A DNA stretch of 7,300 nt from Calditrichota bacterium (lineage in GTDB: Bacteria; Zixibacteria; MSB-5A5; GN15; FEB-12). The stretch lies in contig QQUK01000276.1 in the NCBI GenBank assembly GCA_008501655.1, forward strand, positions 1 through 7,300, given 5' to 3'. The notes beneath the pieces were generated by a model. It was not told the DNA's origin. It made no database searches and saw only the letters and a list, made by a program, of their open reading frames with translations. A program made the position numbers and the translations under genes. This document shows positions 1 through 5,569 of the stretch, one piece after another (within the stretch, counting starts at the first letter, position 1; each line of letters begins with the position of its first letter).

Positions 1-270
1 GACGATATTATCGTCATCGCCGACATCAACCCAAAAGCCCCGGTGCATTTGCTAACCATCCCCAAAGAGGAGTCGGAGAATCTTTATCAATCAAATCCGG
101 AGATGCTGGCTCTTTGCGATGCGACGGTTAATGTTGTCGCCAATAAACTGGGGATTGCTGATCATTTTCGGGTACAGATAAATAACGGATTGGGGCAGGA
201 AGTACCGCATCTGCATTATCATTTCCTTTCCGACCGGGGTGTAGAGAATTTGAAGTATATGAACAAATAA
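1..270 (+). CDS. HIT-family (histidine triad) nucleotide hydrolase, 5'-truncated
   Basis: The first 89 codons in the window stay open in frame 1 and end at TAA 268-270. The N-terminus lies off the left edge; HIT proteins are usually about 105-120 residues, so roughly 20-30 are missing. The visible part starts in the conserved core strand (DDIIVIADINPKAPVHLL) and carries the signature triad HLHYHFL at window residues 70-76 (H70, H72, H74), preceded by the usual NNGLGQEVPH stretch. In this family the triad histidines form the phosphoramidase or nucleotidyl-transfer site acting on purine nucleoside phosphoramidates or dinucleotides in the cytoplasm. The exact substrate cannot be read from sequence. 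The C-terminus (SDRGVENLKYMNK) lacks the Gly-Gly-Arg-Pro tail common in HinT, so a more specific name is not given. The gene converges with the minus-strand genes to its right. An internal GTG at 43 is not the real start, because conserved sequence continues upstream of it. Confidence 0.9.
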   Translation, partial: DDIIVIADINPKAPVHLLTIPKEESENLYQSNPEMLALCDATVNVVANKLGIADHFRVQINNGLGQEVPHLHYHFLSDRGVENLKYMNK

Positions 271-292
271 AATTTCGTAGTCATTTTTATCG

Positions 293-336
293 AATGTCAA
301 CCGTGTAGCCCACTGCTTGCAGTGGGTTTCTGTTCA
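293..336. repeat. 44-bp tandem repeat, unit 1, with central hairpin
   Basis: The unit begins AATGTCAA and ends TTTCTGTTCA. Its centre is a perfect 8-bp inverted repeat (309-316 with 319-326, CCCACTGC/GCAGTGGG) around TT, best drawn as a CTTG tetraloop. Two further pairs (307-308 with 327-328) extend the stem. The T-rich flank after the stem (TTTCTGTT) could let it act as a weak intrinsic terminator for the HIT gene, which ends 22 bp upstream. Confidence 0.8.
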
Positions 337-380
337 AATGTCAATCGGGTAGCCCACCCCTTGGGGTGGGTTTCTGTTTA
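337..380. repeat. 44-bp tandem repeat, unit 2, with covarying hairpin
   Basis: This is a direct tandem copy of the unit at 293-336 at exactly 44 bp offset. It shares AATGTCAA, the GTAGCCCAC block, the CTTG loop and the TTTCTGTT flank. The hairpin is 353-360 with 363-370 (CCCACCCC/GGGGTGGG). Relative to unit 1, two adjacent base pairs differ on both sides of the stem (T-A to C-G and G-C to C-G), so pairing is kept while sequence changes. Confidence 0.8.
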
Positions 381-415
381 AATGTCAAGAGCACAGCCCG
401 CCGTGGCGGGTTGAC
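381..415. repeat. Degenerate third repeat copy with extended hairpin
   Basis: It starts with AATGTCAA in perfect 44-bp register and keeps AGCCC, then diverges. Its hairpin CCCGCC/GGCGGG (397-402 with 405-410) begins at the equivalent position but is 4 nt shorter. The 3' flank is TTGAC instead of TTTCTG, and TTGAC (411-415) can pair with GTCAA (384-388) as an outer stem around an 8-nt bulge. It looks like a related but recombined or diverged element rather than a full copy. Confidence 0.65.
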
Positions 416-429
416 CTACTACTTAAGTT

Positions 430-448
430 GTCAGGCGGGACGCCTGAC
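430..448. repeat. Perfect GC-rich inverted repeat
   Basis: GTCAGGCG (430-437) and CGCCTGAC (441-448) form a perfect 8-bp stem with a 3-nt loop. No T-tract follows on the + side; the flank is CACACACAAAAT. It sits 15 nt after the third repeat copy and shares the GTCA...TGAC edges, so it probably belongs to the same GC-rich repeat family. That family contrasts sharply with the AT-rich surroundings. Confidence 0.7.
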
Positions 449-468
449 CACACACAAAATCAAGTAAC

Positions 469-505
469 AAAAAAACAGGCGGTCAATCCATATGACCACC
501 TGTTT
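469..505 (-). terminator. Rho-independent terminator of the minus-strand genes
   Basis: Read on the minus strand, AAACAGG (505-499) pairs with CCTGTTT (479-473). After one internal mismatch, GGTCA-type arms (497-493 with 485-481) continue the stem around a 7-nt loop. The stem runs straight into a T7 tract (469-475 on the + strand are A). It lies about 34 nt past the stop of the small minus-strand gene ending at 539. The + strand has only TTT then CTACAT after the stem, so minus-strand function is favoured. Confidence 0.85.
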
Positions 506-538
506 CTACATAGAGGAAGAGTTATTGTAAAGCTATTG

Positions 539-727
539 TTACTTCTTAACTTTTATACGCAGTTTTGCTTTTTTCGGTCGATTATTTTTTATAATAGAGG
601 CGAGAATCCCTAACAGAGCTCCGACACCAATCCAGCTTGATTCACCGGTAGCTGAAAAAATTGCAGTACCGACTCCGGTTCCGATTGCTGTTGCTGCACC
701 TAAATTCTGTATGTTCATTCCACTCAT
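539..727 (-). CDS. Small glycine-rich, basic-tailed putative membrane protein (unknown)
   Basis: I do not recognise this protein. It has 62 residues from the ATG at 727-725. That start is chosen because GAGGT lies about 6 nt upstream; a TTG two codons earlier would overlap this ribosome-binding site, and another in-frame ATG lies at 718. Two hydrophobic, small-residue-rich stretches (about residues 9-27, with GxGxG spacing, and 32-46) are separated by a short polar loop (TGESS). A tail follows with 9 Lys/Arg in the last 16 residues (47-62), which suggests membrane insertion with a positively charged cytoplasmic end. It follows the DUF4184-type gene by 55 nt on the same strand and precedes a strong intrinsic terminator, so it is probably transcribed, alone or with that gene. 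Glycine-zipper membrane proteins and small cationic peptides look similar, but no specific function is supported. Confidence 0.65.
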   Translation of the reverse strand: MSGMNIQNLGAATAIGTGVGTAIFSATGESSWIGVGALLGILASIIKNNRPKKAKLRIKVKK

Positions 728-782
728 GGTCAACCTCGTCTTTCTTACCTATTATCTACGCATTTACTCTACATTAGTTACA

Positions 783-1592
783 TTAATTATACTCAGAACC
801 AACGATTTTATTTGATTTTTTCAGAAAAAACTTCAATTTATTTATAATCGTGGTCAAAGCGGTCAGATAAAAGAACCCAGCCCATCCTGCAAGACCGAAT
901 ATTGCTGTTTCTGAAGAAACTCTATCGGGAAAATAATATCTGTAAAGATTCAATATTAAAAAGGCAAACACAAACGATATTACAATTGATTTCACCCAGA
1001 AAATAATTTTATCCTGAATAGACCGGTTTTGAAACTCAGTCGATTGAGGCGGTAAATTGGATTTAAAGGTAAACCAGACAATAATACCGACCATACCGAA
1101 AATTGTAGACAGATGCTGCAGCAGATGATACAGAAGTATTGAAAAACCAAGTAAGGTAATTTCATTTTTTAAAACAGGAAAAACCGAAACCATCTCCCCT
1201 GTCAAATGCGTAAATGAATCCCAGAAGAAATGGGATAAAGCACCTAAGAGGACTGATATTATCAGAACTAATGCATCTGAAATTGTAGCAATCGACCATT
1301 TTGAATCTGCGACTCCAGATAAGTGACGGCTCATTTTAAGGGGTAAAGAGTATATCAGCTCCTTTTTAATTAGCCAGTGAAATGCAAAACAAAACAGGAT
1401 TCCAAGCGGAACACATATGGTAAAAAGTCCGCTCCAACTGTGTGAAAGTCCCCGGTTGACTGTATTCATTTCGATAAAATAGATTAAATCAGGAGACATC
1501 GCTCCGGCCATAAGCCCTGATAATGATATATATTTCGGGAATAACTTCTTTAACGGCAGGACAATAGCGGGATGTGAAGTGGTAAATGGCAT
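783..1592 (-). CDS. DUF4184-type polytopic membrane protein
   Basis: The 269-residue reading from the ATG at 1592-1590 begins MPFTTSHPAIVLPL, which matches the usual start of DUF4184 proteins. An upstream TTG at 1607 would add five residues with no better ribosome-binding site and is not preferred. Conserved polar positions sit among membrane segments: H7 in the first segment, S33-P34-D35 (SPDLIYF), H51 (LSHSWSG), and H121/D125/H129 in GALSHFFWDSFTH. This His/Asp pattern resembles the YdjM/LexA-binding family of membrane-bound, possibly metal-dependent hydrolases. About five or six hydrophobic segments are visible (roughly 56-75, 105-124, around 150, 165-185, 205-225 and 235-255), ending in a Lys-rich tail. 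Biochemical function is not established for the family. The gene is divergent from rpsU and is the first of a two-gene minus-strand unit. Confidence 0.8.
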   Translation of the reverse strand: MPFTTSHPAIVLPLKKLFPKYISLSGLMAGAMSPDLIYFIEMNTVNRGLSHSWSGLFTICVPLGILFCFAFHWLIKKELIYSLPLKMSRHLSGVADSKWSIATISDALVLIISVLLGALSHFFWDSFTHLTGEMVSVFPVLKNEITLLGFSILLYHLLQHLSTIFGMVGIIVWFTFKSNLPPQSTEFQNRSIQDKIIFWVKSIVISFVFAFLILNLYRYYFPDRVSSETAIFGLAGWAGFFYLTALTTIINKLKFFLKKSNKIVGSEYN

Positions 1593-1771
1593 GATTTTTA
1601 TACGCAATATCTTGTAAAAAAACGGTAATTATTTAAAAAATCTGTTTGTTTTTTAAAAAAGATGATTAGATTAAAGATTGTAGTAAAATAATACTGCCGA
1701 TAAGGTTTGTATTACCAAAGAGAAAATGAAACCTTTTAGATTTTGTCAGTTTTTGAAGGAGGTGTTACAGT
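1593..1771. promoter_or_regulatory. Divergent AT-rich intergenic promoter region
   Basis: This gap separates the minus-strand DUF4184-type gene from rpsU and must hold promoters for both directions. On the + strand the best sigma70-like pair I see is TTGTAG (1678-1683) and TAAGGT (1701-1706) with a 17-bp spacer; both boxes are only partial matches. Near the minus-strand gene, three A-tracts (1616-1622, 1635-1640, 1655-1660) are spaced by about two helical turns, and TTTTTTAAAAAA (1649-1660) is a palindrome. No minus-strand promoter is convincing. Confidence 0.4.
1755..1763 (+). promoter_or_regulatory. Extended Shine-Dalgarno of rpsU
   Basis: GAAGGAGGT is a near-complete complement of the 16S rRNA 3' end. 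GGAGG ends 9 nt before the TTG start at 1772, and this decides that start. It is the strongest ribosome-binding site in the window: yqeY has only a distant AGGA, mutS2 has none, and cvpA and dnaG have short AGGAG/AGGA. CCTTT at 1733-1737 could weakly pair with it. Confidence 0.85.
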
Positions 1772-1969
1772 TTGACAGGCGTTAAAGTCCGAGACGATGA
1801 ATCATTTGAAAAAGCTCTTCGTCGCTTTAATAAGTTTTGTGAGAAAACCGGTATCTTAACAGACATTAAGAAACACCAGCATTTCGAAAAACCTTCAGAA
1901 GCTAAAAAACGAAAAATGGCTGCTGCCAAGAGAAAAACCCGCAGAGCCAAATTTATGCAGGATAGATAA
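1772..1969 (+). CDS. rpsU: Ribosomal protein bS21
   Basis: The 65-residue protein MTGVKVRDDESFEKALRRFNKFCEKTG... matches bS21 throughout: the ESFEKALRRF helix, the central ILTDIKKHQHFEKPSE segment, and a Lys/Arg-rich C-terminal helix (KKRKMAAAKRKTRRAK) for rRNA binding. Length is typical for the family. It sits on the small-subunit platform near the 16S 3' end and assists mRNA engagement in initiation. The start is a TTG, fixed by the strong Shine-Dalgarno 9 nt upstream and by the family N-terminus. A TTG start combined with an extended Shine-Dalgarno is compatible with autoregulation at initiation, but that is inference. It heads a + strand cluster; yqeY begins 5 nt after its stop, as in many genomes. 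Confidence 0.97.
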   Translation: MTGVKVRDDESFEKALRRFNKFCEKTGILTDIKKHQHFEKPSEAKKRKMAAAKRKTRRAKFMQDR

Positions 1970-1974
1970 TCAAC

Positions 1975-2421
1975 ATGCCTCTATTTGCACAAATAGATGA
2001 AGATATTATTAAAGCCCTCAAAGCTGGTGAAAAAGAAAAACTTACCGTCCTTCGAGGGCTTAAATCTGACTTAAAATACAAACAGATCGAGCTCGGCAAA
2101 GAGCTAACCGATGATGATTGTATAGCGGTATTAACTTCAGCATTAAAAAAACGTAAAGATTCAATTGAACAGTTCAAATCGGGTAATCGGGATGATCTGG
2201 TAAAACAGGAAGAAATCGCTGTTGAAATAATTACTCCATACCTCCCCGAGCAGATATCCGAAGAAGAACTGACTCAAATAATCAAAGATGCAATAGCCGA
2301 GTCAGGTGCTGATTCTCCCCAAAAAATCGGTTTGATCATGAAAATCGTAATTCCCAAAGTCAAAGGCCAGGCTGACGGGAAAATGATCAATCAAATTGCG
2401 GTCAAATTACTCTCCAACTAA
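1975..2421 (+). CDS. yqeY: GatB/YqeY domain-containing protein
   Basis: The 148-residue protein is full length for the YqeY family (about 145-150). The family core is visible: an N-terminal helix with the conserved DIIKALKAGEKEKLTVLRGLKSDLKYKQIELGKELTDDD segment (residues 9-47), ALKKRKDSIEQFKSGNRDDLVKQEE (56-80), ITPYLPEQISEEEL (85-98) and the C-terminal tail-domain motif IGLIMKIVIPKVKGQADGKMINQIAVKLL (118-146). The domain resembles the tRNA-binding tail of the GatB subunit of Asp-tRNA(Asn)/Glu-tRNA(Gln) amidotransferase. A stand-alone role, perhaps tRNA related, is not firmly established. The start ATG has only a weak AGGA 12 nt upstream, and the gap from rpsU is 5 nt, so translational coupling with rpsU is likely. 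Confidence 0.95.
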   Translation: MPLFAQIDEDIIKALKAGEKEKLTVLRGLKSDLKYKQIELGKELTDDDCIAVLTSALKKRKDSIEQFKSGNRDDLVKQEEIAVEIITPYLPEQISEEELTQIIKDAIAESGADSPQKIGLIMKIVIPKVKGQADGKMINQIAVKLLSN

Positions 2422-2436
2422 GTTCATATACTGCTT

Positions 2437-2467
2437 ATTTTTATCTTGATTTAAATTTGATAAAAAT
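2437..2467 (+). repeat. AT-rich inverted repeat upstream of the cvpA-family gene
   Basis: ATTTTTATC (2437-2445) and GATAAAAAT (2459-2467) are perfect 9-bp arms around a 13-nt centre that itself holds ATTTAAAT. It lies between yqeY and the cvpA-family gene and overlaps the proposed promoter. It is too AT-rich to be a good terminator, so a protein-binding site or chance are both possible. Confidence 0.45.
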
Positions 2468-2475
2468 TCTATATT
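2446..2475 (+). promoter_or_regulatory. Possible sigma70-like promoter for the cvpA-family gene
   Basis: TTGATT (2446-2451) and TATATT (2470-2475) are separated by 18 bp, which would start transcription near 2482, about 28 nt before the ATG at 2510. The 88-nt gap after yqeY, larger than the other operon gaps, supports an internal promoter. TAAATTTG (2452-2459) also fits the Bacteroidota-type TAnnTTTG element, but no matching upstream TTTG box is present at the usual distance. Confidence 0.4.
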
Positions 2476-2509
2476 TACGAAAAGAAAACAAAACTGTCAG
2501 GAGAAATAT

Positions 2510-3151
2510 ATGAATTGGGTAGATATCATTTTATTAGTCCTTCTTTTAGCTTCAGTAATAATTGGCTCCAAAAAAGGATTAATTCGTGAATTGATGGCAT
2601 TTGTCATATTTTTCACTGCTATTATATTTTCGGTTAATTATATAGACAAGTTTGCTGTTTGGGTTTATGACAAACTTGGCGGTTCTCCACTCATTTCCGC
2701 ATTTCTCTCATTTGTAATCCTGCTTGCACTTTCCTATGCAGCCTTTAAACTGTTAGGGATTGTTTTCTACAAGGTTGCCCAGATTAAGCAAACCGGCAAA
2801 AAAGACCAGATGGGCGGTGCTTTGGTCGGGTTTTTACGAGGCTGGGTTGCTATCGGATTTTTGACATTTGTCGCCTTCCTCCTGCCTCTCCCCGATGCGT
2901 TTTATACATCATTCGAGAGTTCCTTTTTTGGCCCAGCCGTTGCAAAAACAATCCCGCTTATGTATGAAGGGACATCCAAAATCCATCCGAATAACCCGAA
3001 TTTCATGGATCAGATAGAAAAAACTCTCCTTGATACACCGACAAACACGACTTCAGGACGTCAGATGCTCGACGAAGAGCGGGTTGAAATCCATAAAGTA
3101 CTCTACCAAATTGAGAAATATTTCTCATCAACTCAGGTAAATGGTGCCTAA
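2510..3151 (+). CDS. CvpA family membrane protein
   Basis: The 213-residue protein has the CvpA family layout. The N-terminus MNWVDIILLVLLLASVIIGSKKGLIRE (1-27) has the family pattern of a first membrane helix followed by KKGLIRE. Further hydrophobic helices lie at about 28-46, 60-88 and 102-125. The conserved GGALVGFLRGWV motif (about 102-113) precedes the last helix. A soluble C-terminal tail of about 85 residues follows. CvpA is an inner-membrane protein linked to colicin V production and bile or envelope stress in enterobacteria; its molecular role is unclear. AGGAG at 2499-2503, 6 nt before the ATG, is a good ribosome-binding site. A cvpA-like gene just before mutS2 also occurs in Bacillus. 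A strong terminator follows 34 nt after the stop. Confidence 0.9.
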   Translation: MNWVDIILLVLLLASVIIGSKKGLIRELMAFVIFFTAIIFSVNYIDKFAVWVYDKLGGSPLISAFLSFVILLALSYAAFKLLGIVFYKVAQIKQTGKKDQMGGALVGFLRGWVAIGFLTFVAFLLPLPDAFYTSFESSFFGPAVAKTIPLMYEGTSKIHPNNPNFMDQIEKTLLDTPTNTTSGRQMLDEERVEIHKVLYQIEKYFSSTQVNGA

Positions 3152-3185
3152 AGTTATTTTACATTGAAAATTATATTTGTATATT

Positions 3186-3210
3186 AAACCGGCTTGAAAG
3201 CCGGTTTTTT
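3186..3210 (+). terminator. Intrinsic terminator abutting the mutS2 start codon
   Basis: AAACCGGCT (3186-3194) pairs perfectly with AGCCGGTTT (3199-3207) around a TGAA tetraloop, and six T residues (3205-3210) follow, the last three outside the stem. This is a textbook rho-independent terminator for transcripts from the cvpA-family gene. It ends 3 nt before the mutS2 ATG at 3214, so it occupies the place where a ribosome-binding site should be. Confidence 0.85.
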
Positions 3211-3213
3211 ATT

Positions 3214-5568
3214 ATGAATGAACATACGTTTAAAATATTAGAGTTCGGTAAAGTTATCGACAAAATCAAAGGGAAATGTCTCACACCTTTTGGTGCTGAA
3301 AATGTTCTGTCCATTAAACCGCTCTTTGTAAAAAAAGAGATCGAACAAAAACTCAAACAGGTTTCAGAGTTAAAAGATATTATCAATTTCGGGACGCCTT
3401 TCCCTCTCTATCGCACAGAAGACTGTCGTTTTGCTATAAATCAATCTAAAGTCGCTGATTTATTCATTGACCCGAAAGATATGCTTGCCATCCTGCACCT
3501 CATCAAACATTGTAACGACCTATATCAATATAATAAAGATGACCGCGAGAACTTCCCGCTCATAGCTGAACTCCTCGCATCACTGCGCGCATTCCCGGAA
3601 CTTAAAGAGGAAATCGAGCGGGCTATCGATGTCGATGGTGAAATCAAAGATAATGCTTCTAAAAAACTCCGTTCCATTCGCTCAGAACTTGGTGCCAGCA
3701 AACAGAAAATAACTCAGAAACTTGAACAGATGCTTGCCAAACAGAAAAAGCAGCCGGGTTGGCAGGATGATGTTGTCACTATCAGGAACGACCGCTATGT
3801 CATCGGAGTCCCAACTAACAAATATCAGGCTGAGATGGGCATTCTCCATGACCGCTCTCAGACCGGTGCAACATTTTTCATTGAACCAAAAGAATCGGTA
3901 GAGCTAAACAATCGCATCCATATGCTATATCAGGAAGAACGGATAGAAATAATCCGTATCCTGAAAGCATTGACAAAAGAGATCGGAAGTCGTTCGGAAT
4001 CAATATTGCAAAACATAGATATCCTTGGTCAATTAGACTGCATCCATGCCTGCGCTTCATTCTCCAATGAGATTCAGGGTAATGCACCGAAAATCCTTGA
4101 TGAACCGCAATTTAATCTTATGAAATCAAAACACCCTCTTTTGATGGTACAGTTTGCTGATAAGTCTCAAGTTATTGCCAATGATATAAATCTCGATGAC
4201 AATAGACAGGCAATCCTGATTACGGGACCAAACACAGGCGGTAAAACGATTCTGTTAAAAACTGTCGGCCTTTCTGTGTTGCTTGCGCAATCAGGTTTAC
4301 ATATCTCTGCTGATGAGAAATCTGAAGTTGGAATTTTTCATGATATCTTCGCCGATATTGGTGACGAACAATCGATTGAACTCTCGCTGTCAACGTTTTC
4401 TTCTCATATTAAAAATATCATTGAAGGAATAACCGGAGCATCGGGCACAACCCTGATTCTGTTTGATGAGATAGGTGCCGGGACAGATCCGAAAGAGGGT
4501 TCAGCTCTGGCTGAATCTGTTATCTTAGATTGTATAAAAAAGCAAACCAAACTGATTGTCACAACACACTATTCCCAGTTAAAGACTCTTGCGATGGAAT
4601 ACCCGGAACTTGAAAATGCTTCGCTTGAATTTGACCGAGCAACTTTGGCGCCGACTTACAAACTTCGACTTGGTATTCCCGGTTCATCGTATGCTGTTGA
4701 AATTGCAGAACGGCTTGGGATGCCAAAAGAGATTTGTGAAAAGGCTGTCTCTCTCCTCTCTTCAGGGGAGAAGTCATTAGACAAGTTGATAACCTCTTTG
4801 GAAGAAGAGTTAAAAACGATCCGGGCCGATAAAAATGAACTTACGGAAAAACTTGAAAAAGCAAACCAACTTGAAAATTATTATCGTACCCAGACTGATC
4901 ATTTAAAAAGAGAAGTTGAAACTGAAAAATCAAAGGCGCTTGCGGATACATCCGACTTCATTGTCTCCACCCGGAGAGAGATTGAACATCTTGTCGCAGA
5001 AATCAGGTCCTCACAAGCATCAGATGAATCGGTCAAAGCATTCCATCGAAAATTAAAAGAATCAGAAGCGGAACTGAAAAATCGGGTCAGCAAACCGAAA
5101 AAGAAAAAAGAGATTGACGGTACATTTCGTATTGGTGATACTGTTGAGATTATCACACTCAATCAAATTGGTGAAATCGACGAATTGATCGGTCGGGAAA
5201 AAGCTAAAATCAAGGTCGGTAATATTTTTACAACTGTTGATTTAAGAAACCTGAAAAAGAGAGAGTCAGCATCATCAAAACCAAAAACTAAAGTATCATT
5301 CTCTTTTTCAGATAATGATGCTCCTACCCGTGAGATTCATTTACGGGGGATGACTGTTGAAGAAGCTCTGGAAAAACTTGAAAGATTTATTGACCATGCA
5401 CTTGTTTCCGGTTTAGGGCAAATTTACGTCATTCACGGTAAAGGTGCCGGTATACTTCGGCGTATGTTGACAGAGTACCTCAGGAATCATAAGGAAGTTG
5501 CCTCAGTAAGGCTTGGTGATTTCAATGAAGGCGGCGCAGGAGTTTCGGTAGTGAAGTTAAAGGAATAA
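3214..5568 (+). CDS. mutS2: MutS2 ATPase with C-terminal Smr domain
   Basis: The 784-residue protein is typical in length and complete. The N-terminus (MNEHTFKILEFGKVIDKI) matches the family start, which supports ATG 3214 despite the lack of a Shine-Dalgarno sequence. The core and clamp region runs to about 300. The MutS-type ATPase shows Walker A GPNTGGKT (338-345), signature SLSTFSSH (391-398), Walker B LILFDE (414-419) with GAGTDP (421-426), and switch His in TTHYSQLK (450-457). A charged coiled coil spans about 515-640, a small KOW/SH3-like segment about 643-690, and the Smr domain about 705-784 with HGKGAG at 741-746. The mismatch-recognition domain of MutS1 is absent. Family roles are suppression of homologous recombination and, in Bacillus, splitting of collided ribosomes. 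The Smr motif reads IHLRG (708-712) where LDLRG is usual, so nuclease competence is uncertain. dnaG starts 1 nt after its stop. Confidence 0.97.
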   Translation: MNEHTFKILEFGKVIDKIKGKCLTPFGAENVLSIKPLFVKKEIEQKLKQVSELKDIINFGTPFPLYRTEDCRFAINQSKVADLFIDPKDMLAILHLIKHCNDLYQYNKDDRENFPLIAELLASLRAFPELKEEIERAIDVDGEIKDNASKKLRSIRSELGASKQKITQKLEQMLAKQKKQPGWQDDVVTIRNDRYVIGVPTNKYQAEMGILHDRSQTGATFFIEPKESVELNNRIHMLYQEERIEIIRILKALTKEIGSRSESILQNIDILGQLDCIHACASFSNEIQGNAPKILDEPQFNLMKSKHPLLMVQFADKSQVIANDINLDDNRQAILITGPNTGGKTILLKTVGLSVLLAQSGLHISADEKSEVGIFHDIFADIGDEQSIELSLSTFSSHIKNIIEGITGASGTTLILFDEIGAGTDPKEGSALAESVILDCIKKQTKLIVTTHYSQLKTLAMEYPELENASLEFDRATLAPTYKLRLGIPGSSYAVEIAERLGMPKEICEKAVSLLSSGEKSLDKLITSLEEELKTIRADKNELTEKLEKANQLENYYRTQTDHLKREVETEKSKALADTSDFIVSTRREIEHLVAEIRSSQASDESVKAFHRKLKESEAELKNRVSKPKKKKEIDGTFRIGDTVEIITLNQIGEIDELIGREKAKIKVGNIFTTVDLRNLKKRESASSKPKTKVSFSFSDNDAPTREIHLRGMTVEEALEKLERFIDHALVSGLGQIYVIHGKGAGILRRMLTEYLRNHKEVASVRLGDFNEGGAGVSVVKLKE

Positions 5569-5569
5569 G

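Noticed and set aside
91..300. 69-residue minus-strand reading frame opposite the HIT gene
   Set aside because: It is antisense to conserved HIT-family sequence including the histidine triad, so it is a shadow.
293..388. TTGACA-like -35 boxes on the minus strand in each repeat (complement of TGTCAA)
   Set aside because: No TATAAT-like -10 lies about 17 bp further on, and transcripts would run into the HIT gene antisense.
293..448. CRISPR-like array
   Set aside because: The 44-bp units abut directly with no unique spacers, there are only two good copies, and the centre of each is a variable hairpin. No cas genes are present.
428..613. 61-residue + strand reading frame
   Set aside because: It runs through the palindromes and terminator, overlaps the small minus-strand gene, and its product looks like no protein.
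728..733. TTG start for the small minus-strand gene
   Set aside because: It would overlap the GAGGT ribosome-binding site that is well placed for the ATG at 727.
1593..1607. TTG start for the DUF4184-type gene
   Set aside because: Family proteins begin at MPFT, matching the ATG at 1592, and no ribosome-binding site favours the longer form.
3878..5162. Minus-strand reading frames inside mutS2 (3878-4087, 4559-4777, 4899-5162)
   Set aside because: They are antisense shadows of a conserved coding region, with no ribosome-binding sites or recognisable protein features.
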